This document shows, one piece after another, positions 1-12,200 of a DNA stretch of 28,163 nt (positions are counted from its first letter, which is position 1; each line of letters opens with the position of its first letter). Below the pieces are notes generated by a model. The model had not been told where the DNA came from. It made no database searches and saw only the letters and a program-made list of their open reading frames with translations. A program made the position numbers and the translations under genes. This DNA is from Reclinomonas americana ATCC 50394. Lineage: Eukaryota; Jakobida; Jakobea; Jakobida. The DNA is taken from positions 34,746-62,908 of the forward strand of contig PS015159.1 of the NCBI GenBank assembly GCA_048213135.1. The letters are read 5' to 3'.

Positions 1-152
1 CAGCTGTTTAGCTTGTTTGTTGGTGAATGAATTGTTGTTGTTGTAAAGATCGATCTTTGGCCTCCGACGGTCCACTCCGGCCAACGGGCGTTGATGCGGA
101 CGATTGATCATTTGCAATTTCACACACACACACACACTCTCTCGATTTCAGT

Positions 153-572
153 ATGGAGCCACTCTTGCGCCGATTTGTGAGCAACGCCAACCGCGTCCCG
201 CAGCTGCAGAAGCACTTCCAGGTGCGTGACGCGTCATTGTGATGCGTGCGTGATGCGTTTTTGTCAATGAGAGATGCGCTGAATATGCGAGTGCTTTGCA
301 ACACAGGGCACTGACGGCCGCATTGGCATTCACGAGGGTGCGTGTGCAGCAGCACAGAGAGGCAGGGTGTGAGAAAGAGAGAGTGCTGATGATGATATGG
401 TGTGCAGCTGGCAAGAACGACAAGATTACCACCATTGCCTTTGGCGCTCTGGCTGCCACTGGCCTCTCGGCCTTTGTGTACTCTGTGGTACGTGAACTAC
501 GTGAGTGAGACGCACACGTGCGTGTGAGTCTCACAGATGCCCACGCAGGTGTCCTTTGTGACTGGCGAGTAA
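153..572 (+). CDS. COX7A: Cytochrome c oxidase subunit 7A-like small mitochondrial membrane protein
   Basis: Four exons (153-221, 307-337, 408-487, 549-572) join in frame into about 67 residues ending at TAA. The donors are GTGCGT, GTGCGT and GTACGT. The N-terminus is basic with several arginines, which fits a mitochondrial presequence or matrix-side segment. A short motif, VPQLQKHFQ, is followed by a polar loop and one hydrophobic segment (about residues 38-63) with the order expected for COX7A: LQKxFQ, then a Gly-containing loop, then one membrane helix. Known COX7A subunits are nuclear-encoded, single-span inner-membrane parts of complex IV; that role here is inferred from size and layout. 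No single residue is decisive, so another small respiratory-chain subunit is possible. A pyrimidine-rich tract ending in CAG lies one base before the ATG. Confidence 0.6.
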
Positions 573-702
573 ACCGACGCAACACGCACACACACTCGTC
601 TGTGTGCGTGGTCATGGATACCACCAGCAGCAACAGCAGCAGCAGAACCACACTCACCCCAAAGTGAAGTACGACGGGGTCTTTTGTGGATGTTTAGTTT
701 TT

Positions 703-1558
703 TTATGGGGGTGGCGAAATGTCGCGCATCTCTCTCTTCAAGTGCAGCCACAGGTGCATGGCCGCCTGTTGCACTCGGTCACCGCCATCAGTGGCCAGTG
801 CACGCACACGTTTCGCATCGACCAGCGGCATCAACGAGTCCGACGCATCGCGCATGAGCAGGACAAGCAGTGCATGCAGGGCGGCCTCGCGAAGTGGCGC
901 GTCGTCGGCCCACTCGGGCAGCGCCAGCGCGCACAGCGTCGACACGAGCCGCTCTGCCACGTCACCGTTGCAGCTGCTGCTGTGAATGCAGAGTCCTGCC
1001 ACGACGTCAATGGCATCGCGACTGCCTAGTGACGCATCCGCCGCCTCAATCATGTCGCAAAGCGTGGAGAAGAGAGCAGGCGCAGATGGGATGGCCTCAA
1101 GCAGCGAGGCCGATAATCGCTCATGTTGGCTGGGATCGCAAAGAAAGAAAAGGGATGAGCGTCGAGGCTCTTGAGTTGGTGTTTTTGTTCTCCCTTCTTC
1201 TCCTTCTTGTTCTTCTTCTTCTTCTTCTTCTTCCTCTTCTCCTTTTCCTCTTCTTTCTCCTCCTCTTTCAACACGAGTTTCCAAGCAACGTCGATCACAA
1301 AGACAACTTCTCTCTCTTGCTTTCTTCTTCTCCTCTCATCTCTCCCTTCTCCTGCCTCTCACGCAACGTATAGTTCGTGCACTGCGCAAAGGCATCGTTG
1401 AGCTGACACACGGCCTCACACCGATCGGCCACAGTTGCGGACTTGTCGCACAAGACGCGCAAATGATCGCGCAGTGTGGGTGGTGATCGAGAGGCAGAGG
1501 CTGCTGCTGCGGCGGCTACTGAGGATGATAGTGGACGGCGACTGCTGTGGCGCAGCAT
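703..1558 (-). CDS. Unrecognised alpha-helical (ARM/HEAT-like) protein, two exons
   Basis: Exon 1 is 1558-1368 and exon 2 is 1129-703. They join in phase 2 through a GTTGCGTGAG donor and give about 205 residues. The N-terminus (about residues 1-30) is rich in Arg, Ser and Ala and could be a targeting or disordered segment. From about residue 30 to 200 the chain is a series of amphipathic leucine/alanine-rich helices resembling ARM/HEAT solenoids, for example LREAALHALLVLLMRD and VQQAAMHLWLHLKREM. I do not recognise the family and assign no function. The 238-nt intron is longer than most here and is full of CTT/CTC repeats. The gene is divergent from SKI3 with 55 bp between the start codons, and convergent with the COX7A-like gene (130 bp between stops). 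Confidence 0.6.
1196..1268. repeat. CTT/CTC simple repeat
   Basis: A pyrimidine tract of TTC/CTT/CTC triplets on the + strand (GAA/GAG on the minus strand), inside the intron of the ARM-like gene. It creates an apparent poly-glutamate frame on the minus strand that the splice model removes. Confidence 0.85.
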
Positions 1559-1613
1559 TTGATATGAAGGAGTGGGAAGAAGGACAGTGGGACTTGTGTT
1601 GTGCTGTGTGTGG
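1559..1613. promoter_or_regulatory. Shared divergent 5' region of the ARM-like gene and SKI3
   Basis: Only 55 bp separate the two start codons on opposite strands, so promoter and 5' UTR elements of both genes must overlap each other or the coding regions. The stretch is G-rich on the + strand (GGAGTGGGAAGAAGGACAG) and has no TATA-like motif that I can see. Confidence 0.5.
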
Positions 1614-4600
1614 ATGAGCGTCAAGCAGCTGCTGCAGCAAGCACGCAGTGCTATCAATGGAGAAGCGTGGCGGGAAGTGCTGCAGCTGTGCGAGGAGGCG
1701 CGTGGATACTCACACGCACACTCACACACTGAGCTTGCTGCTCACTCACTTTCTCTCTCACTCCAGGTTCTGCGACTCGACTCGCGCTCGTACTATGCTC
1801 GTTTGTTTGAGGGATTGGCGTATAGCAAGCTGAATGCGCATCGTGAGGCGGAGAATGCGTATCGTGAGGCGATTGCGATTGATGGTGCCAATGTGCAGGC
1901 GTGGAAGGTGAGGTGGAGAGTGGGGGAAAGGGGAAAGGGAGAGTGAGCAGTGTTGCATGCGCTTCCCTCGGACTGCCTCGCGGCTGACACGCGTTCCTGC
2001 ATCGTACATTACACAACAGAGAGTGAAAGCTCACGAGTGACCACAACACCCCACTGCATTCGCTTCCTGCTTTCTCTCTTTCCCCTTTCCCCTGTCAACT
2101 TCCACAGCAAGCAGCAGGGGGCGAGCTGTCTCGTCCTCTCTTGCATCTCCTTTCTCCTGATTGAGTACTGCACCACCCTCAGCATTTCCATCATCCATGA
2201 TAGCGTCGTCAGGTCACTGCATCACGCAGCTGAGCCAAGGGCGAAGGCAGTGAGAACTCTGGTCCTGCACTCTTTGCATGCCCTTCTCCCCTGTCTTCAC
2301 GATTGAGTTCTGCGCTACTATCAGCATTTCCTTCGTCCATGTTAGCGTCGTTGAGCTCACTGCATCACGCAACTGAGAACCACTGCACTCTTTGCATGCA
2401 ATCTCTCCTGTCTTCATGAGTGAGTACTGCGCCACTATCCGCATTTCCTTCGTCCATGTTTTCGTCGTTGAGCACATCGCATCACGCAACTGAGAGTCAA
2501 GGGCAAAGTGAGTGAGAACTCTGGTCCTGCACGCTTTGCATGCCCTTCTCTCTTGTCTTCGTAATTGAACACTCAGAGCATCCCCTGCGGTCCCTTGAGC
2601 CATGTTAGGGTCGTTGAGACAACGTAATACAGTGAGCTAACAGAACGAGTGACAGCAGAAATGCTACTAGTCAATCTGGACTACAGAAGAGTTTCTCCTG
2701 CGGTCTCACCATCCTTTTCTACCTGCCTATCTCCTTTCCTCCTTTCCTTATCCTCCTTCCCCTTCCCCTCATCCCCCTTCCCCCCTTCCCCCTCTCCCAG
2801 GGCCTCTGCGAACTTCAAGAGGGCCGCCGTGATCGAGCACCGCTCCTGCCCACCTACCTCCAGCTGGCCAAGTTGTCTCCCAAGTTCTGTTCTCTTTGTC
2901 ATACTCATCCCACCACCCCTACTGCTCTTGTCTCACCATTACCGACAGCGATGTGGCGAAGCGTGACGATTATGTCAACAAGGCGCTGCGAGTTGCAGCC
3001 GATCTCAATCGCCTCGCAGTTGCGTGCTCTCTCTCTCTCTCTCGGTCCTTTCCTTCGTTACTGGAAACTCATCGCGACGTAGGAACTCGTGTCCACGGCA
3101 CTGGAACTCGCCACACTCTTCACCGACCCCACCGTCCTCCATCGCGCATGTGAGGCCACCGTTGCCAGCAACCGCGATCTGGCTGCCGAGGATGTGGTAC
3201 GTGACACGTTGAATGATGCAACTCTCATCAATCTTCCTTCCTCCCTCACCCCCTCCGCAGTTGGAGCCGCTGCTGGTGGCCTGTCTCGACACGGGTTCTT
3301 CGTGCCCGCTGATCGCGCTCGAGGCCATGGCGAGACGTCGCATCAAGACGCAGCTGTCGAGTGCGGATCCGGAGCAAGATGAAGTGGTGTGTGCAGAGTA
3401 TGTTCGTCATCATCGTCTCCATTGCATGCTGACTCTGTGATGACGGCGTGCAAGATCGTTTCGCTGCTGTTTCGCATCTTCCACGATCGACCAGAGAGCT
3501 ATTTTGCCGCCGAATCGTTGCTGCTCTTGTCGGAGGAGATCACGGGTTCGCCATCCGTTGCCTGTCTGCACGCTTCGTGAAACGCACTTTCACACCCTTC
3601 TGTCATCGCCGCAGACGCTCGTCTCAACTTTGTGGCGCTGCGCAACCTGATTCTGCACCTCTGGCCCTTCTCGCCGCTGAGCTTGGCGCTCCTCTCCGCC
3701 TTTGTGCTGTCGTGTCGCGAGGTCGACGAGACGCAGCAGAAGCGAGCTGCCGAGGCACTGCGTGGGATTCTCAACAGCGCGTCGTCCGGCGTGACGTGGG
3801 TGAGTAACGCAGATGGCGCAGTTGTCGACGCCGGCTCACTCACGGCAAAAAATGTGTTGCAGATTGGGGGATGGCGTGCACTGATTGCCTTTGATTTGGC
3901 CGCGGGCTCCTCCCAGTCGGCAGCCGATGCTTCCGATCGTGCGCTCGACCTCGTCAATGATCGCTCCGCCACCATGTGGCACACGCAGGGCTCGTTTGTC
4001 AAGTTGCGCGCGTGCATGTGCATTGCGCGAGGGGGAAAGAGCTGACTGTGTTCGCAGCCTGATTTCGGAGATCTACATGGAGCGTGCCGAAGCTCTTTTG
4101 CGATCTGGAGACTCGGTGGCCGCCCTGCAGCAGTACGATGAGTTGCTGGCCCGACAACCCGACAATCTGCGCGCCAGCAAGGTTCGTAACAAAGATCGCG
4201 AGTGTCAGGCACTTCGATCCATCCTCATGCTGCTCGTGTACGCAGGGCAAAGTCGAGGCCATGTTGGACCTGGGCGATCGCACGGGTGCGCGTGCGCTTC
4301 TGCACGCCATCTGCAACGACCCGGTGCTGGTGGCCAGGGGTGGTGCTCCGTGGTTCGACAGCTTGTGCGGCTGGCTCATGTACGAAGACGAGGCCTCTAG
4401 CCGTCTGGATGCCGCACTGGCACTCATGGAGCGCTCTGTGGCGTCGCCCGTCAGTGTCGAGTCGGTGTTCTTTTACCGTCTCGGCCGTGCGCTGTGGGAG
4501 AATCGAGGTTTGTTGTGCACTCTGCTGCTCCCACCGCCCCCAGCCTTCGCATTCACCTCGCCCTTGCACCATGCGCGACAGCTTCGCTGCCGGAGGCATC

Positions 4601-7600
4601 GCGAGCACGTGCACTGCAGATGCTTCTCCGTGCCGCCAAACTCGATCAGAATCACGCTCGCACCTTTGCATTGCTGGGCGCGTACTATCAGGAGACTCAC
4701 GACATGGAGCGTGCCAAAAAGTGCTTTGTCCGCGGTTCGTGTACTCCTCCATTCCGTCTCTCTCTTTTTTTCGCATCTCGACTGACTGCGCGTGTTTGTG
4801 TATGGTAGCGGTGACACTGGATGCGGACGAGGCGAGTGCGGGCGTGGCCCTGAGTGACATGTACCTGGCCAACGGGCAGGAGACTCTGGCGGTGGATTTG
4901 TGGCGGCGAGCTACCGAGGCCTCGACGCAGGCACACTGGGCGTGGCTTCGGCTCGGCGTTCACGAAAAGGTAATCGTTGATGACTTCTTCACACCGCCCG
5001 CCTGTTTGTGTGACTGACGCTGCCGGCGCAGAACCACGGGCGCTTTGACGAAGCCGTGCTGGCCTTCCAGCGTGCACTCCGTGTGTACATTAATGATCTG
5101 CAGTCGTGGGTTTGCCTCTCCGAGGCCTACACCATGCAGGGCAAGTATCTGTCGGCGCTAAAGACTGTCACACGTGCCATCACGCTGGCCAACCAGCTGG
5201 AGCGAGAGCGTGGCGACGGCGTGCACTTGGCCGTGTATCCCATGTTCCTCCGTGCACGCATCAAGCAGGTGTTCGGGTTGCCGGTGGACTCGATTGTCGA
5301 GGTGCATTTTCCCAGTCTCATGATATGTGTGTGTGTCACACATCACTGACCGACTGCATGCCTGCACGTAGTACGAGTCGGTGATTCGCCGATTCCCCAC
5401 CTTCCTGCCGGCGTTGTACGGCTGCTCGTGTGTGCTGATGGAGTTGGCTCGTGATGAGAAGCGCGACAGTCAGAGCACTGTGTGCTCGATGCATGTCGCG
5501 CGTGCACTCGAGCTGAATCACCAGGCGTTGGCGTTGTGCCAGTTTCGTTCATACATTCGTCCTCTTTGATTTCATCCGCCCCCTCTTTTCTAACTCGGTG
5601 TGCGCAGCGAGGACGCAAGCATGACTGGCGTTTTGCAGAAAATGAATGTCGACTTGAGTCTGATTGTGGCCGACCTCACCACCGGCGCGCCCATCTCCAA
5701 GGCACTCACACTGGCACTCGGACTGTACGGGCTCGTTGTGGACGAGCGACTTGCACATGTGCGTGCCTTCTGCACTCTGTATCTCTGCCACTCTTTGTGC
5801 CTCACTCGCAGTTGCCCACAGGGTCACTTGTCTCGCCACGTGCGACTGCAAGTGTTGCGCCTGGGTGAGCTGTGTGCACGCAAGTGCGTGGCGTGTGCTT
5901 CGCAGCCACCGTCCGCATCGATAAGCGGGGTGCAGAGTGCCACATTCCAGCAGGATCGGCTGAGCAACAGCCGACTCGATCTGTGCAACGTGCTGCATCG
6001 GTTGGCCAGTGCTGATGCCGATGTGCGTCGAAATTAACAACTTGTTGGATGAATTTAGGAAGGAGTCTCACACCGTCGCTCTCTTTATGATGCAGCGCGC
6101 GCCTCTGTACCTGGAAGAGGCGCAGAAGGTCGTCACCGAGTGCTTGGTGGAGGCGCCACTCTCCGATGCGCTGTGGATTGCGCGTGGTCTGGTGGAGACC
6201 GACGCCAACAAGCGGCAGCACTGCTTTGTGCGAGCCACGAAGATCAATCCGAAGGTAAGCAACTGCAGAGTCTTTCTCTCATTGTCACTGCCACTCATGT
6301 CGTGCAACAACAGAGCTACAAGGCCTGGCTGTGTCTCGGTCACCTGTACCTGGTGCACGGCCGCCTGGACGCCGCGCAGCAGGCGCTCGAAACGAGTCAG
6401 TCACTCGAGCCTGAGCAGTCGCGTGCTTGGGCGCTGTTGAGTGTGTTGCAGGAGTTGCACACGACGGGACTCTCTCCGGTTTGCGCCCATCCTCTCTCTC
6501 CGTGCTCGTCCTCGTTCTCTCTCACTGCTCACTGCGGCGCAGACGTCTCGCGAGTTGCGAGTCAGCCTGCGTAAATACCTCGATGCGTGCGAGCAGGCCA
6601 TATACTTCCGAGCTCGGGTGCGTGCACGATGCCAGTCGCTTCCTGCTTTGTATGTATATGCTGATGGCGCGCGTGACAGGCCGAAGCCCTGGAGAGTCTC
6701 GGTCTGGCGTTGATACGCGAAGGGAAAATCGAGCAGGCGCTGCATGTGCTCAAGTGGTGCTGCGACATTTCACCGCATCGCGTATCGGCGCACTACGTGT
6801 TGGGAGTCGCCTGCGAGCAACTCGGCCTGTTTGAACGTGCGCATGACGAGTACCGCTGCGCCCTCACGCTGCTGGTGGAGCAAGCTGCAGAGGTTAGCAA
6901 CCTATCGCATCGTTGAATCCTCTGTTGCCTCTGACAGCACCTGTGCAGGAAACGGCGCCGGAGTGGATTGTGGCCGCAGACAGCTCTGGGGTACAGCGAC
7001 GCGAGTGGGGTGCACGAGATCACAGTCGATTCCAGAGTGTGGTGCGCCTCGGCATCGCACGCGTGTTGGTGGCCAGTGGCAGGGCACGTGAGGCCGGCAG
7101 TGTGTTGGCTGATGTTGCGCGCTCTCTCCGTGTTGTTGTCGCTGCTGCTGTTGCATATATACTGAATCCACTCGCTGCAGGTGGATGAGGCAGCCGCGCC
7201 GTCAGCAATGTTGGCCGCCACCCGTGCCCTCGTCCACCACGCGTCGGATGAACTTGGCGAGTGTCTGACACAGGTGGCAAAACTGGAGGAGGTGACTGTC
7301 GGCACCAAGGTCAGTGAGCATGTGTGTGTATTGTCCCCCTGCTGCCGATTCGCGTGCTGATGCGTTTGCGGGGGAGAAGGATGCGGACATGGCCGCGGCG
7401 GCTGGTGAGCTGGCTCGTGCGCTCCTGCTTGGCGATCCTTGTCCCTCGATTGCAGCATGGCAGCAAAAGACGAGTGTGCGGTACGTCGTGCTGTTTTTCA
7501 TATATCGTTTTCGGATATGATGCTGAATGTGTGCGAGTGCTGGTGCAGTGCCCTTGCTGCTCGTGTGCTGGCCACTCTCCGCCGATGGGACGACGTCGGA

Positions 7601-9207
7601 ACACTGTTGTATGACTCTGCCGAGGCACCACTCACCGACCAAGAACTGATTGCCAAGGCGCTGTCGTACCTGCGACTGGTGTGTCTCCTGCTTCTCGGCT
7701 GTGATGTCGATTGCTGGCGTCTCACTGTTGTCGTGCAGAGCGACATGGATGGCTACACTCAATTCAACATGTCGGTGAATCGCAAGACCACACAATCGGC
7801 GCGGTGGCGTCTGCTGACCACTCTCCTGCGACTGCCGACTGCGTACTCCAATCCGGTGGACATTAAGAACACGTTTGGAACATTGACGGAGGTGCTGACG
7901 GCCATGCGCAAGGACTCAACGTTGCGCACTTCTCCCCTCTCTGCAGTCGATTCGTGTTCCTCACGTTGTCCTCCACAGTGTGTCGCGTCCGGTGTTCCGC
8001 ATCGCCCTCGCCACCATGTGCATGTTTGTGGTGGATGTGGCACACGTCCCGAATGCATTCGACTCGGTGGTGGCAAGGGAGGCCATTAATGAGGCGTACA
8101 CGTGGGCCGCCGATCTCGTGCGCTCTGATCCGGGTAAGTGATAACACGCACTTTCATTCACAACAAACTTACGGACTGACTGACTGATCTTGGCTGCTTG
8201 CAGAGGACGCGACTGCACTGCATCTGCTGTCGGTGGCGGCCACACTGCGTGCGCGGGTACGTCACACCGAGGGCGACTGGAAGACAGCCAGTGCTGCCAT
8301 TGCTCTGCACGTTGTTGCGTAATGGAGTTGCGCGGGGCGCTGATTTGAAGTATTTCCCACTCACCACACCTCGCCGCAGCACGTGAATCCCGTCGATGGC
8401 GAGCGACTGCGTCAGGCTGTGCAGAGCGAGTTGCAATCGGCTGAGCGCCTGCGAACACCGCTGGAGTCGTGCCGTTTGGTGCTGGAGCGAGCCACATCGT
8501 TGGCCCCGTTGGACCCTATGCAAGCACTCAAGGTGCGCATCTCTCCTTCCTTTCCTCGCCCGCACTCTTTTCTTCACGGTGCTGACGATGCCCGCACGCT
8601 ACAGGATGTGGCACTGGTTCTGCTCAACATGGGTCGTCTCGACGAGGCGTGTGCGGCGTTGAGTGCGCTGAACGAGGTGGCGTCGGGCGACGCATCGGTG
8701 CAGCCGTGGAAGGTGGTGTACGCATACGCGCTGCTGCAGACGGGCGCCGCCGAGGGCGCACACAAGGAGCTGAACACTTATGTCACGCGCGGATCGGGGA
8801 CGGAGAGCTCACTCGGTCGCCTGATTCTCGCCCAGGCGCTGCTGGCGCTCGGCCGCGCCGACAAGGCCGAGAAGGCCGCCGAGTACGCGCTCTCCCTCGA
8901 TCGCCGCCTCCCGCTCGCCAACTTTTGCGTGTACCGTGCGCGCTACGACCAGCAGCAGTACGAGGCCGCCCTGGACCCGCTGGTCCGAGAAACCACCCTG
9001 TTCCCGCTGGAGGCCGATCTCCACTTTGAGCTGGCCAACTTTGCGTTCGAGAGCAACGATCCGCTGTCGGCACGCACGCATCTGCACCGCGCCGCTCACA
9101 TTGATCCAAGTCGACCCGAGTTCGCGGAAGCTCTTGGCGCTTTGCAAGAGGCACTACGCAATCATCAGCCGGCGGCAGCCACAGCAGCGGCACCAGCAGA
9201 CGAGTAA
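1614..9207 (+). CDS. SKI3: SKI complex scaffold subunit SKI3/TTC37 (TPR protein)
   Basis: Thirty exons join in frame into about 1621 aa (human TTC37 is 1564): 1614-1697, 1767-1907, 2801-2883, 2949-3018, 3083-3196, 3261-3386, 3455-3545, 3615-3799, 3863-4002, 4058-4181, 4246-4507, 4582-4734, 4809-4969, 5032-5301, 5372-5541, 5608-5758, 5822-6022, 6096-6254, 6314-6478, 6543-6617, 6680-6892, 6949-7113, 7181-7309, 7380-7480, 7549-7678, 7739-7920, 7979-8133, 8204-8313, 8380-8532, 8605-9207. TPR helices run from the first residues to the C-terminus. Diagnostic matches to TTC37 include AHWAWLRLG followed by GRFDEAVLAFQRAL (about residues 565-600) and AWLCLGHLYLVHGRLDAA near the middle. The family scaffolds the cytosolic SKI complex (SKI2 helicase plus SKI8), which feeds mRNA into the exosome. 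The first donor appears to be GC, the exon 3 end could be 2871, and exon edges may be off by a base. Confidence 0.92.
1908..2800 (+). other. Unusually long SKI3 intron 2 (893 nt)
   Basis: This intron lies between exons coding ...NVQAWK and GLCELQEG..., which are adjacent in the TTC37 alignment. It begins GTGAGG and ends in a long C/T tract plus CAG at 2800. It is about ten times longer than the other introns of the gene. Besides the tandem repeat at 2147-2640 and the pyrimidine tract at about 2700-2800, I see no recognisable element. Confidence 0.8.
2147..2640 (+). repeat. Imperfect tandem repeat, about 3.5 copies of a ~143-bp unit
   Basis: An anchor of the form GATTGAGTxCTGCxCxAC recurs at about 2159, 2301, 2418 and, degenerate, 2563, giving spacings of about 142, 117 and 145 bp. 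Each copy continues with CATTTCCTTCGTCCATG, then CGTCGTTGAG, GCATCACGCA and CTTTGCATGC. The short spacing reflects loss of about 25 bp (the AAGGGCGAAGGCAGTGAG part) from the second copy. Copies have diverged, the last most. The repeat lies entirely within SKI3 intron 2. Confidence 0.85.
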
Positions 9208-9249
9208 ATTACATTAGAAACGGCGCATTTGCGCGGGTCCAATTGGAGG

Positions 9250-12200
9250 ATGACGTCATTCACCCGCAAAATTGACCACAAACCCCTTCGCGCGCGCACA
9301 CACACACTCATGCGCGACAACCTGCAAGAGCAACTTGCGTGGTTGGAGCAGGCGAGTGAGGCCTGTGGAGATGCGAATCACATGCGCGCACAAGGCTTTC
9401 GCTTCTCTGGCCTCATTGGTGGCGACGACCAGTGCTGTGAGAGGAGAGCACAAGCACCACAACAACAAGCACAGTGAGTGACACACAAACACACGCACAC
9501 ACACACACACGCACACAGTGACTTACTTTCTCTCTCTCTCTCTCTCTCTCTCTTTCATCAGATACACATTCGAGACATTCAATGGACCCGCGCCACCTCG
9601 TGTCAAGGCTCCTCCTCTGCCTGTGCGACCACCTCCTCCACCCCCTGTGTCCTCCTCTGTCACAGCGCGTCCAGTGGCAGTCACACGGACTGCCAGTGCG
9701 GGAGCAGAGCCACATCGCTCATCATCACCCATTCGCATGATCGCACCGGTGAGACAAGTGGGGGAGAGAGAGAGAGAGCTTGTGTGTTTCTCACCTCTCG
9801 CCACGCAGAGCACGGGAGTCTCCGTTGCAACTGCGTCTTCTGTGGCGAGACCCATGATGGCCTCTGGCGGTGGTGGTGGTGCTGGTGGTGGTGCTGGAGG
9901 AGGGGGACGATCGCAGACACCGGTGGATGCGTTTGATCTGGACGACGACTTTCTGGCGACTGTGGTGCCGCCGCCGCAGCGCACTCCACAGCCGCCTGTG
10001 GCCAGGGCGCTGTACACTCCACAGCCCATGGCTGCTCCGTCGCCGTTGCCGTATCATCAACAACAACAACAGCAGCAGCAGCCGCAATCAGCGTCGCGCA
10101 GTGCGCAGCAACTGGGTGGCGATGAAGTGGCGACGAAGCGAGTGCGGCTGGAGCAGACGCGGGTGCGATTGATTGGCGAACTGCGCAAGCTGGTGGCGGT
10201 GTTGAGTGCGCCGGATCGTGAGACGCCCGCGCGTCGACAGGAGCGTGGGGATTTGGAGGACATGATGTTGCGTGAGCTTTTTGTTTTTAGCGTGCGATGC
10301 TCGCCTTTCTCACGATCATCGCAGCTCCCTGCTTACTGGCGTGGAGGAGGAAACGAAGCAGTGGTTGGCCACGCACGCCCCACTCGACGACATCACTCCA
10401 CCCTCCACGCAGCAGTTTGCTGCCATGGCGGGCGGCGGTGGCGGCGGCGGCTGTGCACCTACACCCGCACCACCACCGCCGCCGCGTCCTGCCGCGCCCG
10501 GCTTTCTCGCGCCTCCGCAGTCACCGTTCTCTGTCGACTATAGCTCACGTGGCTCCGTGCCGCTGTCATCACCGGCGGCCAATGGTGCCACATCCACGAG
10601 CGTCACACCGTCGCGCAACTACCCGCCCTTGTCGTCGACACCGTCGAACAATTTCCAGCCGCCGGCACCGCGCTCCTCTGCTGCGCCACCACCGTCCGCT
10701 CCATCGCCGCAACCCGAGTTCCTCGATCTGGAAGGTACATGCAGAGTGCTTGCCTTTTGCACATTGACAGTATCGCACACCCTCACCCCGTGCCCTGCAG
10801 AACTGAGTGCGGAGGAGACGATGAAAATGTTCATGCAGGTCGGTCAGTCGCACTTGCAGTACAGCGGTGGTGCTCCAGGTTCTGCCCCCATGGGTGGCAG
10901 CATGGGTGGCGGTGGCGGCGGCGGCGGCGGCGGCGGTGGTGGTGGTGGTTTCTCCTCGGGGTCTGTGTCTGCACTGCTCCGAGTACTCCATCCACCGACT
11001 CATGTCGTTGTACTTTGCTCAGATATGGTGGCGACTATGGCGGCTTTGCTTCCGGCAGTCTCAGTGGAGCTGGTGGTGGTGCGGGAGCCAGTTCGTTCCC
11101 GGGCAGCTTGGCTCCTCGCGGACCCTCTGTCGCTGCACCATGTTGCGCTTCTTCTCAAAGCCCTCTCATATATTTCCCTCCCTGGTCTCTTCACTCATCA
11201 CTTGTTCTCTCCTTGCGCAGCGACGGCATGGACGCGCGAGGATTTCGATGTGCTGCAGCCAGCGCAGTTTGCTGGCGAAAAGTTCCCGTGGTCGCAGGCG
11301 TTGCGCTTTGAGCTGGGTCAGGTGTTTGGTCTCACCTCATTCCGCCCCAACCAACTGGAGGCCATCAACGCCGCCATGGCCCACCGTGATGTATTTGTGC
11401 TCATGCCCACCGGTGGTGGCAAGTCGCTGTGCTACCAGTTGCCGGCCGTCACCTCTCCAGGAGTCACGATTGTCATCTCGCCGCTCCTGTCACTGATCGA
11501 GGACCAGGTGTCGACTCTGATCTCGCTCAACGTCGGCGCCGGCTTCATCACGGGCGACACGTCGCTGGAGGACCGCAACAAATTCCGACAGGATTTCGAG
11601 AGCGCCAGCCCGCTGACCAAGTTGCTGTATGTGACGCCCGAAGGCGTTTCGGCCAGCAAGGCTCTGCTGTCGTCGCTGCACCGTCTGGCGGCACGCGGTC
11701 TCTTGTCGCGCTTGGTCATTGACGAGGCACACTGCATCAGCAGCTGGGGCCACGATTTCCGCCCCGATTACCGCAATCTGAGCACTCTGCGGCACGAGTT
11801 CCCCAATGTTGCGTCGCGCGTCGAGCACACTCACATTTCTTTCCATATCTCATGCTTTCTGTCGCTGCCAGGTGCCCATCATGGCCCTCACCGCCACTGC
11901 GACGCATCGAGTGCGCTCCGACATTATTCACAACCTGGGCTTGCGCGCCCCCTGCACATATGTCACCTCATTCAACCGGCCCAATCTGGAGTACCGCGTG
12001 GAGCCCAAGCGCAAGGCTTGTCTCCGTCACTTCCCCCAGTCTTCTGCAGTTGTCTCCTTCGCCCGCTGACTTGCTCCCTTGTCCTTCAGTCGGTGGTCAA
12101 GGACATGGCCGACATTATCAAGAAGCAATTCAAGCAGCACTCGGGCATCGTGTACTGCCTCTCGCAGAAGGACTGTGAGAATGTGGCCGAAGAGCTGTGC

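Noticed and set aside
703-1284. Poly-glutamate N-terminus for the ARM-like gene
   Set aside because: The GAA/GAG run comes from the CTT repeat inside the intron; the splice 1368/1129 in phase 2 removes it.
2214-2603. A 129-codon minus-strand open frame with an internally repeated peptide (SQLRDA... TWTKEM...)
   Set aside because: It is an antisense reading of the intronic tandem repeat. Unit lengths of 142 and 145 are not multiples of three, so the frame is not kept along the array, and there is no other sign of coding.
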